From positions 10,192-60,430 of the forward strand of contig QAXH01006547.1 of assembly GCA_004335635.1 (NCBI GenBank): a stretch of DNA of 50,239 bases, in the 5' to 3' direction. Source of the DNA: Chloromonas sp. AAM2. Its lineage: Eukaryota; Chlorophyta; Chlorophyceae; Chlamydomonadales; Chlamydomonadaceae. The position numbers and the translations under genes are program-made. Positions 23,101 to 34,026 of this stretch are shown one piece after another. Positions within the stretch are counted from its first letter, which is position 1; the number at the start of each line of letters is the position of its first letter. The notes beneath the pieces are model-generated. The model was not told the origin of the DNA and did not search any database. It was given only the letters and a program-made list of their open reading frames with translations.

Positions 23101-26100
23101 CTGTCTGCCTTAGCCAGTGTGTTGGCAGACGAAGAAAACGACCTCAGGTCGAGCTTGGGAGACCAGGTGGACGCCATACACGACCAGTTAACTCTCACTC
23201 CAGGTCCACATGCTAACAGGCTTCTCAGCTCACCCTCTCCCCACCAAGCACCACTACCAGCATTACCACCACCAGCCACAACACCAGCATTACCCAGTGC
23301 CCAATCTCAGGACGCAGTACAGCCTAGCTTGGATACCCAATTTCAGCAACACTACCAACAGCTGTCTCAGTATAGTCAATTTGACATACAAAACACCGGC
23401 CAATACCATCACGACCATCACCACCATTTGTCAATGGTGCAAACACAGCAAGCTCGACCTCGACCTCGGTTCCTTCATGTTGCTGACATGGATGCTAGAG
23501 GTCTGCATGCTGCCCACCCACCCTTGCCATCACTTCCAGGGCAACACATGCCTCATGCACTGCCCATGCCTCGTGAGGCGCATGAGCAGGCTCGCATGCA
23601 GCATGCAGCGACGCATGGCACGCCACACACCCAGCAACACCCTGTGCCGTCAGCGTCCGGTGCAAGTCATGGTGCACCACGTGCTCATCACTTGTCACAA
23701 CCACCGCCTGCCGATCAGAGCAGTCTACATTCACAGCTGCAGCAATCACCCACGACTGCCACTCAGAGCAGTCTACATTCACCGCTGAAGCAATCAGCCA
23801 CAGCTGCCAGTCAGAGCAGTCTACACCCGCACATGCACGTGCAGCATGCTTCTGGCCCACACCATTTGCCCACCATACCGGAGCAGGACGAAGAGACACA
23901 AGGCCAGCCCCCAGGTGACAGACACAGGCTGTGATTCATTCCTGGTAAAAATAGAAGTCTATAGAATTCGGCATATGCGCAACACTGCTAGCTTAGCTGC
24001 AAGTCTGTCTCCGTCAAACGGGCATAGGATGGATGTTGCACTGTTTGGGTGGCAATGCGCGCCCATGGGAAGCCATTGAGAAGCCAATCACACCCATCAC
24101 CAACATGGTTGCTGTGCCTGCGTGTGCTTGGCAGAGGGCCATGCGCCCCGGCAAGTTGAAGCAGATGAGGAGCTTCCAGCCACCGTGACCCGTTTGCCCC
24201 TGTATGGCGATGCCGTGGTGTTGGGGGCTGCTGGGGCCATGCCCCTGCACCCAGGAGCCGCCACTCGCCTACAGGACTACGGGACAGGCCACACACAGGG
24301 GCGTCAGGGCAGTGGTGGGCTGCAGGAGGCAGTGCTCAGCCTACTGGTGGATGACGTCATGAGCAAGGTCAGGCCAGGGCCGGCAAGGGTTACTTGATGT
24401 ATCACTGTGGGGATCTGCAGCGTTTGCTGCACATAGCTGTTGCACATCGTAAGCGGTTGTTCATACCACTGGCCGTTCCCAGCAAAGCCACTGGCACTAC
24501 ACATTGTGCGCTTTGTTCTGTTGAGGCCTGACTGTCCCATTTGATAGCTGACTAGACGCCCCTGGTGTAAGCGTGACACACATGACATGTCCGGAATCTT
24601 GTATGCTCTCCCATGCAGGTCCTGGCCCGGTCGGCCCCCCCTTCCGTCCCTGCCTCCGGGGCCCATGTAAACCCCTTGTCCGCGCACCAGCGGCCCCCGG
24701 CCATACCGCTGCTCACGGACGCACAGGTCGCATACACGCTGGTCAACCAGGTGCTGCAGGAACAGCTGGAAGAGGTGAGGCAGTATACGTATAGATAGAT
24801 AGATGGATGGATAGATAGATAGATAGTCAGATAGATAGACGCACGTGTGGTCTATCATGCAGGCTGGTCAACCAGGTGCTGCACGAGCAGCTCAAAGAGG
24901 TCAGGCAACTGATCGAACTCAAATGCCTGCAACTTGCATATGCTCAGTGTTAGCAGATGCCCAAATGGGCTTTTTTCTTAGGCTGAGCAGTTCACAGCCC
25001 AACCACGTCCTGAATTATCCCAAACTTATGGACCTGATGCAGAAGACAGGGATGCATGAGCCCATAACCTCCCACACGTCCAACTAGGTTTAAGGAGTGA
25101 AGCTGCTATGCGCTGCCTATTGGGCCACAATGCGGCAACCCCCCCGGTAGGAATTCCAGAACGCAGCCACTATTGTATCGGCATTCCAAGAGTTCTATTT
25201 CCATCCATTCCAACACAATCAAGAACACAGGCATGATCTGAAGCATTCTAACCTTTCCAACTGATCCACACTATTACAGCCATTCCGTCCATTTGAACCG
25301 TTCCATCCGTTCCAACCCTTCCAAGCATTCCAAGCATTCCAACCCTTCCAAGCATTCCAAGCATTCCAAGCATCTCAACACTTCCAACCCTTCCAACCAT
25401 TCCAACACTTCCAACACTTCCAACACTTCCAACACTTCCAACACTTCCAACTCTTCCAACACTTCCAACCATTCCAACCATTCCAACCATTCCAACCCTC
25501 CCAACACTCCCAACACTTCCAACACTTCCAACATGTTAGGGTTAGGGTTATATTTGTTTAAATTAGGGTAATACTAGGGTTATATCAGGGATGTGTTATT
25601 GTTTTGTTAGGGTTATATTTAGGGTTAGGTTAGGGTTACATGTTTTTTATGTTAGGGTTAGGGTAGGGTAGTTTAGGATTATATTTGTTTAGTTTAGGTA
25701 CGTTAGGTAGGTTAGGGTTATGTTTGGATTATATTAGGGTTATAATTAGAGTTAGGTTAGAGTTATGTTAGGGTTTGATTTAGGGTTTGATTTAGGGTTA
25801 AGGTTAGGGTTTGTTAGGGTTAGGTTAGGGTTATATTTAGAGTTAGGTTAGAGTTAGGCTATATAGGTGTTAGGGTTAGGTTAGGGTTAGGGTTAGGTTA
25901 GGGTTAGGCTAGGGTTAGGGTTATGATTAGAATATTTAGGGTTACATGTTATTTTAGGGTTACATGTTAGTTTTGTTAGGGTTAGGTCAGGGTTCCAACA
26001 GTTAGGATTACGGCAATAATAGGGTTAGGGCTATGTTAGTTTCAGGGGCAGGTTGGTGTTGGGACCAGGAGCACAACAGCGAGCGGGGGGGTGCAGGGGG

Positions 26101-28430
26101 GGTGGCAGCTCCCCTTGCATAATTGCACACTACACCAAGTGGGGGCCTGCTGAAGTTGCTGGCAGGCAGGGCAAGCTGCGAACTGTTGGAACAAATGGAA
26201 CAAATGGAACGCCTGGAACTGTTGAAAGGGATGGAATGCTTGGAAGTGTTGGAACAAATGGAACTGTTGGAATGGTTGGAATGGTTGAAAGGGATGGAAT
26301 GCTTGGAAGTGTTGGAACAAATGGAACTGTTGGAATGGTTGGAATGGTTGAAAGGGATGGAATGCTTGGAACTGTTGGAACTGTTGAAACAAATGGAACG
26401 CTTGGAATGCTTGGAAGTGTTGGAACAAGGTAGGGTTTATGGGTTTAGGGTTAGGGTTAGGGTTGTTACCGCAAGTTGTAACCGCAAACCGTCAGCTCGG
26501 TAATCGCTTCAGCAGGTTCTGTATTCTGGAACCGTTCTGAGTCTGTTGATTGTATGTATGATGTCCGCCTCACACGTCTGTTGATTGTATGTATATGTCC
26601 TGGATGCCCACAGTTGGTCTGTATGTGGTAGGAATGCACTCCTTGCTATGCCCATTTCTATCAGACCTCCCATCCTTTGCTGCGGCTATGAATCTTGGAC
26701 AACGAACGCCACGAACACAATGTTGATGTGTCTGCTTGATTGTCGATCTTCTGCTAACCGCAGATGCTTGCCCCCATCAGTCAGGACCTGGGCAGCGCAG
26801 GCTGCCGTCAACCGCAACCCAACACCACCTTTTCACACCTGCCTGGCCAACAGCAGCGGCCCACCACAAACCTTGGCAACCTCTCGTCTGCCCCGCCTTC
26901 CACCTCTCCTACCCCGGACTTTGGCTCAGCTCTGGCTCAGAACACGCATACGCCAGCCGACGCGCTCGCTTCGCCTGCGCCGGCAGCCGGCAGTGCACAC
27001 TTCACCACGCCTGGCCACAAGCCTGCTATTCCCCATGCACCTGCTTTGGCCACCACGCTTCCTGACCTGCTTGGTAGGGGGGCAGCTCAGACTAGCACAC
27101 CCTTGACCACGCCTCCCCATACACCTAGTATGAATGCAACACCACCTCACGGCAGCACAGTGCAGCTATCTCCCGCTCAGCGCTTGCTAGACGAGGGCGG
27201 GGCAGAGGCAGTACGAGCGGGGCAGGAAGCAGCTGAAGCCGCTCTTGCAGCCATTGCTGCAACCGACAGGGCAACCGTTGCAGCAACCAACCACGTGCCG
27301 TTTCAAACTGCCACGCGCACGGGGCAAGGCGAGGCGCCAGCACCAGCAAGCGCTATTGGCAATGCAGGCACTAGTCAGGCGCATGCACCTCCTAGCGGCG
27401 ATAACAGCACAGCAGCCGTGACTGCTGGGCCTAACCACCCACAGGCTATGGCTCAGGGGACATCCATGCCTCAAGGAACCATGCAGCACACAGTGCCATG
27501 TGAGTTGGGTCTGAAAAGGGCTCACTGCGGAGTCATGTGGTGTCAAAACCAACCGCTTGTCAGCAGAGCAGTGCCTATCCAGAAGCACAATGAAGACTTG
27601 TTTTAGTAGTCTCACATTTCGACCATTACCAGCCCTGATTCCTGTGTCATTTATACCTGAAAAATCTCTTGATTTTCCTATCAGATGTTCATCTGCAATC
27701 GACAATTTTATTGTCCCAGTGTCTGAAGTGTCAGGAGTTCCAAAGGATGGGGAGCACCTAATGATCATCTGACTTTGGCAGCCTGTCGCCCGGTAAATTT
27801 CGGTTGCTTCATATTTACCTGGAGCCAGTCAGGCTGAACGATCTTCACTTTGGACTGGCGTGTCATACTGTCACCTGCTTGTGTGAAAGCGTGTGAGCAG
27901 CATTGCACGTCCAATAAAATCCGACAGGCTGTTTCTCACATGCACATACTCCTCCTTTCACCTCACAGGTCTTCCATCCTTTTTTCATCTGGATCATTCA
28001 ATGTTGATCTGCAATTCAAATGTTTCAGCTGCCAGGTGCTGCTTGTTCGTGCATGCAGCGACAGTCTTCACTCTTCAGGTGCCCGTGCCCATACCCATGC
28101 CATACCCTTTCCCTGCCCTGTACCCCCAAGCCCCTGTCCGTTACCCAAACATGTGGCCCATGGCAGCTCTGCCAGCCCACCATTTTGGCGAGCTTGCCAC
28201 TCTGGACCACCTTGGACAGCAACCCACTTACCTTGGACAGCAACCCGTCTACCTTGGACAGCCCGCCCACCGTCAGGGTCAGGAGGCCTTCACTGCCTCG
28301 CCGTCCTTTGCCCGGCAGCAGCGCACTGCGGGCAGGGCAGGGGCCGAGCAGCCCGTGGGACGAAGGCAGGCAACGTCTAGCAGATATGCACTGCCTGGTA
28401 AGGAAAGATGTTGCTGCTGTTGTTGTCGTG

Positions 28431-28462
<32 letters not shown>

Positions 28463-31400
28463 CTTTTTACATCCGTGTCGATGCGCGCAATGGGATGTGT
28501 CCTGCAACTCAGGGACAAAAAAAACTCAAAGTCAATCAGTACGAGTCATAAAGCGAAAAGTCATAATAATGCAGGAGCCTGGCAGTCAGTGGCAGAACAA
28601 GCTATATCTTCCAAAACACCGCCTGAAATGCGCCCAGGCGTCAACACAGCCTCCCACCAGCCTTCCACCGCATGCATTTGCCAGATGTTGTTGTTTTTGT
28701 TGTTGTTTACATCTCGTTGTTAATGTCTTTTCACACCCGTGGCATGCAAATCAATGTTCTTGCAAGATTAGACATGGCATTGCATGCACTGCTTGCCCGG
28801 TCCATATCTGCGCTTGTCATTCTGTACCTTTTCTGCAGGCTTGGATCGCCTCCTGCTAGACTCTGACGAGTTGGGCTCGAGCTCCGACAGTGAGATGGCT
28901 GCCTCAGCGCTTCGCCAGGCGCTGAGGGCACAGGGCAGTGCCCTGGCAGCTGCGCTAGGAACGGGAAACGGCTCTGGGCACGTGGGTGTACGGGATGTGG
29001 AGCGGCTACTGGCGAGAAGCTACCCGGAAGCAACGCTGGACGCCTTGTCAGCGCCTGTGCCCCGGCCTGTGCCTGCTCTCACTGGCTCACAGCAGGAACC
29101 TACACGGTATGAAGAAGGCCAGCAGCATCAGAGCACAACTGCACCACAGCACCAGCTGCAGCAACAACAGCAAAGCTCTGAGGATCCTGGCGCAGTGACA
29201 CCAGTTAAACATCAATCGCCACGACTGCCAAGACCACCAAAGCTGCAGCAACAGCAGCAGCAATCAAGCACACAGACGGCCGGTGCTGCACCATCACAAT
29301 CATCGGCATCATCATCATCATCATCATCAACATCGCCAGGGCGGCTCTTAAGGCCACCCAAGCTACAGCAGCAGCAGCAGCAGAGTGTCAGTCCAGCACT
29401 GGTTGCAGCAGATGAAGCAACAGCAGCTGTGTTGAAGCAAGGTGGTGCTGCAGCTGCTGGGGTGTTGGGGCTGGGTACTGGCACAGCTGCTGTGTCGGAA
29501 CGCTCTGTTACTGCCAGCATATACAGCGAGGACTCTGCCTGGGAGCAGGGCCATCTTGCAGTAGTCATAGAAGAAGAGGAGGAAGAAGAACAGGAGGAAG
29601 ATGAGCCATTGGAGGTCCTGCATGTTGTCAAGCAGACAAGCAAGGCGGAAGAAGGGTTGGCGATGCACGAGGGAGGTAGCGGGCAAGCTATCGAGGCAAA
29701 ACCGTCAGGGCAGCGAAGGAGAGAAGAACAGTGGAGTGGGGATGGAGAGGAAGAGGTACCTGCTGGTGGAATGCCCGAGCGAGGTCAGGAGGAAACTCAG
29801 GGCTCTGGGGCTTCCGCAGCGATCGGAACGAGCAGTGAGGGGTCACAAGCACAGCTTGCAGGGCTTGTGGTAGATGGCGGAGCAGTGAGTGAGCCTAGCC
29901 ATGTCACCGCACAGCATGTTGATCGAATGGAGTCCAGGCGGACACTTGACGGGGAAGTGGCGGGGGAGGTGGAGGATGGAGAGGAGTTGGGTGACGGTGC
30001 AGTAGAACCGGTAGTGCGTGTGACGTCCCCGGTGGGAATGCAACAGTCACTACCCGGGACAGCGGGGCGAAACCGGAGGTATGCCAGTGACGATGGTGAC
30101 GATGGTTGTGCACCGGAACAGCGTCAGGCAGCTGGCCCTTTGCCTGTTGCTTTGACGTCAGAGATGAGGTCAAACCGGGGCGGAAGCGGCAGTGGCGACG
30201 CCCTCCAAGCGTCTGAAAGTGGTTCAACTAGCGTCGCTTTTCCACTGGAGGGCACTCAAGGGAGTCGGGTGCAAGGGGCGGAGCAAGCACATGAGCAAGT
30301 CGTGCGTTTGGAAGCCCAGAGCGAAGCGGACTTTCAGGACTCAGACCAGCAGAAGCTGCCGGTGCAACAGCAGCACTCACAGCCGCAGCAGCAGCAGCGT
30401 CAGGGCTTCATGGAGCAGCTGAGTGTCAACGATGCAGCCACAGGCAGTGGTGCACCCTTGGACATCCAGCAGTGGGCAAGTCTTGGTTCGATTGCCCAGC
30501 ACACGGCCCAGCAGCTCTCGGCAGGCGGAGTGGCTGTGCATGTGCACTCGGAGCGAGCAGTCACCAACAGTACATCAACAGCATTCATTAACGATACAGA
30601 GGTGGACCTGGCCAGCACAGCGGAAATGGTGGGTGTGCGAGCAAATGTGGACAGCGAATTCACCAGTTGCTTGATGCATGCTCTTTTGTGAATTGCGCTG
30701 CTATGTTTATTGCAGTTGTAGGCATTACGGGGCTGGCTGCGATTTCATTACACTAGTGGAGTAGCCCGTGCTACGCCCGTGGCAATACGACAAACAATGC
30801 TGGCCAATGCGATGCTACAGGGTGGCATGCTGACATGCATGGGTCTGCATCTGCATGCATGGGCCTGCGCATGGGCCTGCTGCAGCATGCATTGTTTGTG
30901 GCCTGCATGCATGGGCCTGCCTCGGAGTAGCCCGTGCTTGCATGCATGACAGGTCAACATCTGCAGGGGTGGCTCTGCACATGCATGGCCCGTGAACCCA
31001 GGCTCCAGTACGCTGTGCAAGTCTGCATGTATGCATGTATGTATGCAAGTATCTGCGCATGTGTTGCCTGCAGGAGTCGCGTCTGGCTGCCAGCGGTCTG
31101 CACTCGGCCTCCCGGCCCAGTCCCCAGCCCATGCCCTCTCTCACACCCGCGCGCGCAGCAGGGGCAGCAAGAGCAGGGGCAGCAGGCATGGCCAAGGAAC
31201 CAGGTGGGGCACATGGTTTGCCGATGCAGCACAGAGTTGAGTGATGGCTGATGCTCTGGTTCCCATGATGCTCACATGCACGACTGAGTCACTCTGCCCC
31301 TGAACACACATACTTTAATTGGCCCTGACTGCACATACCTCATTCAAAATATGAGGTGCATGCATAACCGTCGCATGGTATGATAGCAGCAAGCAAATGT

Positions 31401-32902
31401 AATGAATACTGTGAGCGCAGAGGCGCACACAAGCCAGCTGCGCGCTTGCTGTTCCGCTCCCTGACCAATCCTTGGAACGTCTCCCTGTTTTGTTCGCTGA
31501 CTATCTTCACAAGGGCTAATCCAGATTCTTTGTCCAATTTTGCTGCGCAGCTGCGCCAGTATTTATAACTTACCTATCCTTGATTGGTTTTTCTGTTTGT
31601 TTTCTGTTCCGATTTTCTTTTCAATTTATGACTTGAACGTAAACCGTCCCATGCCACGCGTTCACAGGCCAGGCCCCCTCCCTGTCGCACTACCAGGGGC
31701 CCACGCGTCGCCTCTGGAGGGCTCATGACGTGCAGCCGGGCGGGGCCGGTGAGGCGCGGGGGCCGGCGGACATTAGCCTCGATGATGGGGGCTCATCGCT
31801 GTGGGCGTCCGATCAGGCAGGCAGCACCACCAGCGCGGATAGCAGCCTCATGCGTGCAGGTCAGAGGGGTTAGTATTCACTGTCATGAATGCATGGCAAT
31901 TGCCCATGTCACCGCACACCAAACGTGATGGTCAAGCTCGCTGCAGGCATCGGACTGACAGCTCATCATTCAGTCTGGTTTTGCCGGACACCATGCTGCC
32001 AGCACTGGGCCATACACAAGCTGAAAACACATGCTGGCTCATCAGCAGCGTGCTCGTATAGATGCACGCGTGTGTATGTGTGTATGTATGCATGCTTTCT
32101 GACTGGCAACAGCATGCCTTGTTTATCATGCAGGCGATGCCCTGCCGGGCGCTGCGGGTGCAGGAGGCGCAGGAGGGTCGCGGGCCGGGCGCACCCACGG
32201 CCCTTCCAGCTCGCGTATGCGGGGGTTCGCCCGCAGGCGCCGCCAGCTGCTGAACGAAGTGAGCAGGTCACCGCCGTCGTGTATCATTGCCACCATGGAC
32301 ACCTTTCATTAACCAACATGCTAAAGCAACCAGTCAACTCCTTGACAGACAATGGTTATAAATGCAGCCTGTGTGTCAGGGGTTGTTTTAGTATGGTTGG
32401 GGGGAGTCTTTTGGGATTGAGGTTAGTCCACCTGCGCCAGGGAAGATTGCCTCATCCGCCTCACTTTTTCCTCAGCACGCCCAGGGTGGTACGCAGCCAC
32501 TGTCCCGACTTCAAGCTTGCATGTGCTTCAACAATTTGTTTGGTTTTCACTGTGTTTGGGACGGCATATGCTCCTGTTTTGATTTGATATGACTTTTCTT
32601 ACCTGCTGATTCACCTGCTAAATGACTGGAGTTGGTGCACTGCAAAGCCCAGACACTACCGCTTACCATATATATATATACACATTACCGCTTGCCTTGC
32701 ATGCAGCGTGCACTGCCTTGTGCTCCGCTCAAGCCTTTGCATGCTTCAGGTACAACTCTACATGGTCACTGCTTCTGTTGCGTCATGCCACACTAATTGT
32801 AATGTTCTGTTTGCATGCACGCAGCTTGGCATCACTGAGGATGGGCTGCTGCTGAGTCAGACCATCACAAGCGCGTCCAGTGACGATGGAGACGACAACT
32901 GA
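17160..32902 (+). CDS. Very large low-complexity protein (about 18 exons), function unknown
   Basis: The exons are 17160-17299, 17383-17464, 17591-17716, 18054-19089, 19345-19749, 20180-20436, 20680-20822, 21262-21754, 22381-23914, 24135-24367, 24619-24774, 26764-27499, 28059-28397, 28839-30628, 31074-31203, 31668-31859, 32134-32258 and 32825-32902. Phases agree throughout, giving about 2664 aa. The N-terminus has a short helical part (LKESLQAASLGADNDPAV). Most of the rest is Gln/Pro/Ala/Ser/His-rich with an Ala-rich block, a His run, a VPVPIPMPYPFPALYP motif and Glu runs. Short helical, hydrophobic exons (LQEAVLSLLVDDVMSK; YTLVNQVLQEQLEE) stand out. The layout recalls large ciliary scaffold proteins such as TALPID3, but I see no proof. 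The 1989-bp intron 24775-26763 contains satellites. Alternatively there are two genes, the first ending at a TAG at 25085-25087 and the second starting at the ATG at 26764. That ATG directly follows a good acceptor, so I favour one gene. The start could be the ATG at 17097. Confidence 0.6.
24738..24899 (+). repeat. Duplicated 37-bp exon segment
   Basis: The segment 24738-24774 (encoding LVNQVLQEQLEE and ending at a splice donor) recurs at 24863-24899 (LVNQVLHEQLKE, also followed by GT) with about four changes. The second copy directly follows a TGCAG acceptor, but in the phase left by the previous exon it would be read in a different frame. Confidence 0.7.
24787..24840. repeat. GATA microsatellite
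   Basis: Imperfect GATA/GATG tetranucleotide run in the spacer between the two copies of the duplicated exon segment. Confidence 0.85.
25290..25532 (+). repeat. TTCCAAC satellite array
   Basis: About 240 bases of 9-10-mers such as ATTCCAACC, CTTCCAACA and ATTCCAAGC. It lies in the long intron of the large gene and directly adjoins the TTAGGG-like block. Confidence 0.9.
25536..26040 (+). repeat. Interstitial TTAGGG-type telomere-like block
   Basis: About 500 bases are dominated by GTTAGGGTTAGG and variants (GGGTTATATTT, TTTAGGG, AGAGTTAGG). TTAGGG is clearly the commonest word and the interruptions are many, so this is an old degenerate block rather than a live chromosome end. A further short pure run (GGGTTTAGGGTTAGGGTTAG) lies at about 26440-26464, after the second satellite. 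Confidence 0.85.
26180..26430 (-). repeat. GTTGGAA satellite array (inverse of the first)
   Basis: The units are the reverse complement of the 25290-25532 words (GTTGGAATG, GTTGGAACA). They form a higher-order repeat of about 63 bp that runs about two and a half times and contains TTGAAAGGGATGGAATGC in each copy. Confidence 0.88.
28425..28462. repeat. GTT trinucleotide run in an intron
   Basis: About ten GTT units lie just downstream of the exon ending at 28397 in the large gene. Related TTG runs occur near 28690. Confidence 0.9.
30825..30955. repeat. ATGCATGGGCCTGC-type short repeats
   Basis: Overlapping GCATGCATGGGCCTGC words recur five or six times in the intron 30629-31073 of the large gene. 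Confidence 0.6.
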
Positions 32903-34026
32903 GTGCAAGCTTGCCCAGCGACACACGCCTGCTAACACGTGCCAATGTTGACCATTAGCGCGTACAACAACAGCACAGATTCAGTGCATTTTGTCTGTAG
33001 TCATGCACACAACGTGATACGGAGGAGTGACACGTTTTGAGTTTAAGCATGGGCTGCTACGAACGTGATACCTTCAATACTGGCATGGAGTGATACTTGA
33101 CACATGGCTCGGTGATTGATCATGGGTTCTAACTGTTGGGCCTGAGGTAGCTTGAGCAACCAGAGCGCCTTCAGTTTGCATGTGACCAGGTGTATGGGGG
33201 ACCAGCCTGGTACAGCCTCGCATAGCAGGTGTGCATGAGTGCAAAGCTGTTGGGAGCGAGGAGTGAGCGTAAGCGTGTTCTAATGCCGGTCATTTGCAGT
33301 TAATGAATGCATCACATTGAGAAGGACAAATGCAATTCTGCGCTGAAGCTTGGGCTGGCTGTTGCGCGTCTCACAGCAATGGCCTTACAAAATGGATGCT
33401 CAGATGCTCGAACCTTGACATTGCAAACCTGCATACCGCATGCTTCAAGTGTGCACTTAATCCATTGGCAATGAATGGGTCGCTGTGTGAAGTCGTAGAC
33501 ATACAACAAGCACATTTTAAAATGACATTGCCCAAGCGGTAAAGTGCTTGCCGCTTTTTTGTGGGACACACTCGCTCTTACCAGCCACAAAACTTGGTCA
33601 GTAGTCAGATACACATGTGCCACAGGTTAAAACCATGATTAGGTTGACGTTGAAGTCCGCCAGTCAATGTAGAGCAAGCCGCACAACCAGAGTCCGGGCT
33701 CACATGGTCAGTGCCAGTAGCTCAAATGATGCTCCTAAATCCCATGAATGCAAAATTCAAGTTCTTGGGTCATTCCTTCTACGCCAAAGCCCACATTCCA
33801 TTAGACAACTCAAAGCAAATGACTGGCAGGACTTGATAAAGGGACCGAAATCATTGGCATCACAGTACTTGCTTGTGATGTGTGTCAAAATTGTCCCAGA
33901 CCTGGTGAACATCTGTTTTTAACATCTGTTTTTCAATGTTGCTGGGGAGGATTTTGATGAGTGAACGGCAACGCTCGGCCCGGGCATGTCAAGGTTATGT
34001 AAGAATTTCCTTCCTGCTAAGAGCTT
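32903..34026. other. Intergenic region between convergent genes
   Basis: The large gene ends at 32902 and the YHYH gene ends at 34027 on the other strand. A 101-codon open frame at 33617-33922 (+) has no recognisable domain, no strong start context and no supporting splice structure, so I do not call it. Repeated GAACGTGATAC words occur near 33010-33070. Confidence 0.5.

Noticed and set aside
25248..25571. Open frames encoding Val-Gly-Ser, Leu-Glu or Asn-Thr-Ser repeats
   Set aside because: They are translations of the TTCCAAC satellite in different frames and have no splice or start context.
25536..26466. A true chromosome end (telomere)
   Set aside because: The array is short, heavily interrupted and flanked on both sides by sequence with compatible exons of one gene. 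It is better described as interstitial.
26042..26503. Open frames encoding Gly-Thr-Asn, Leu-Glu or Phe-Gln repeats
   Set aside because: They are translations of the inverse GTTGGAA satellite and are not a protein gene.
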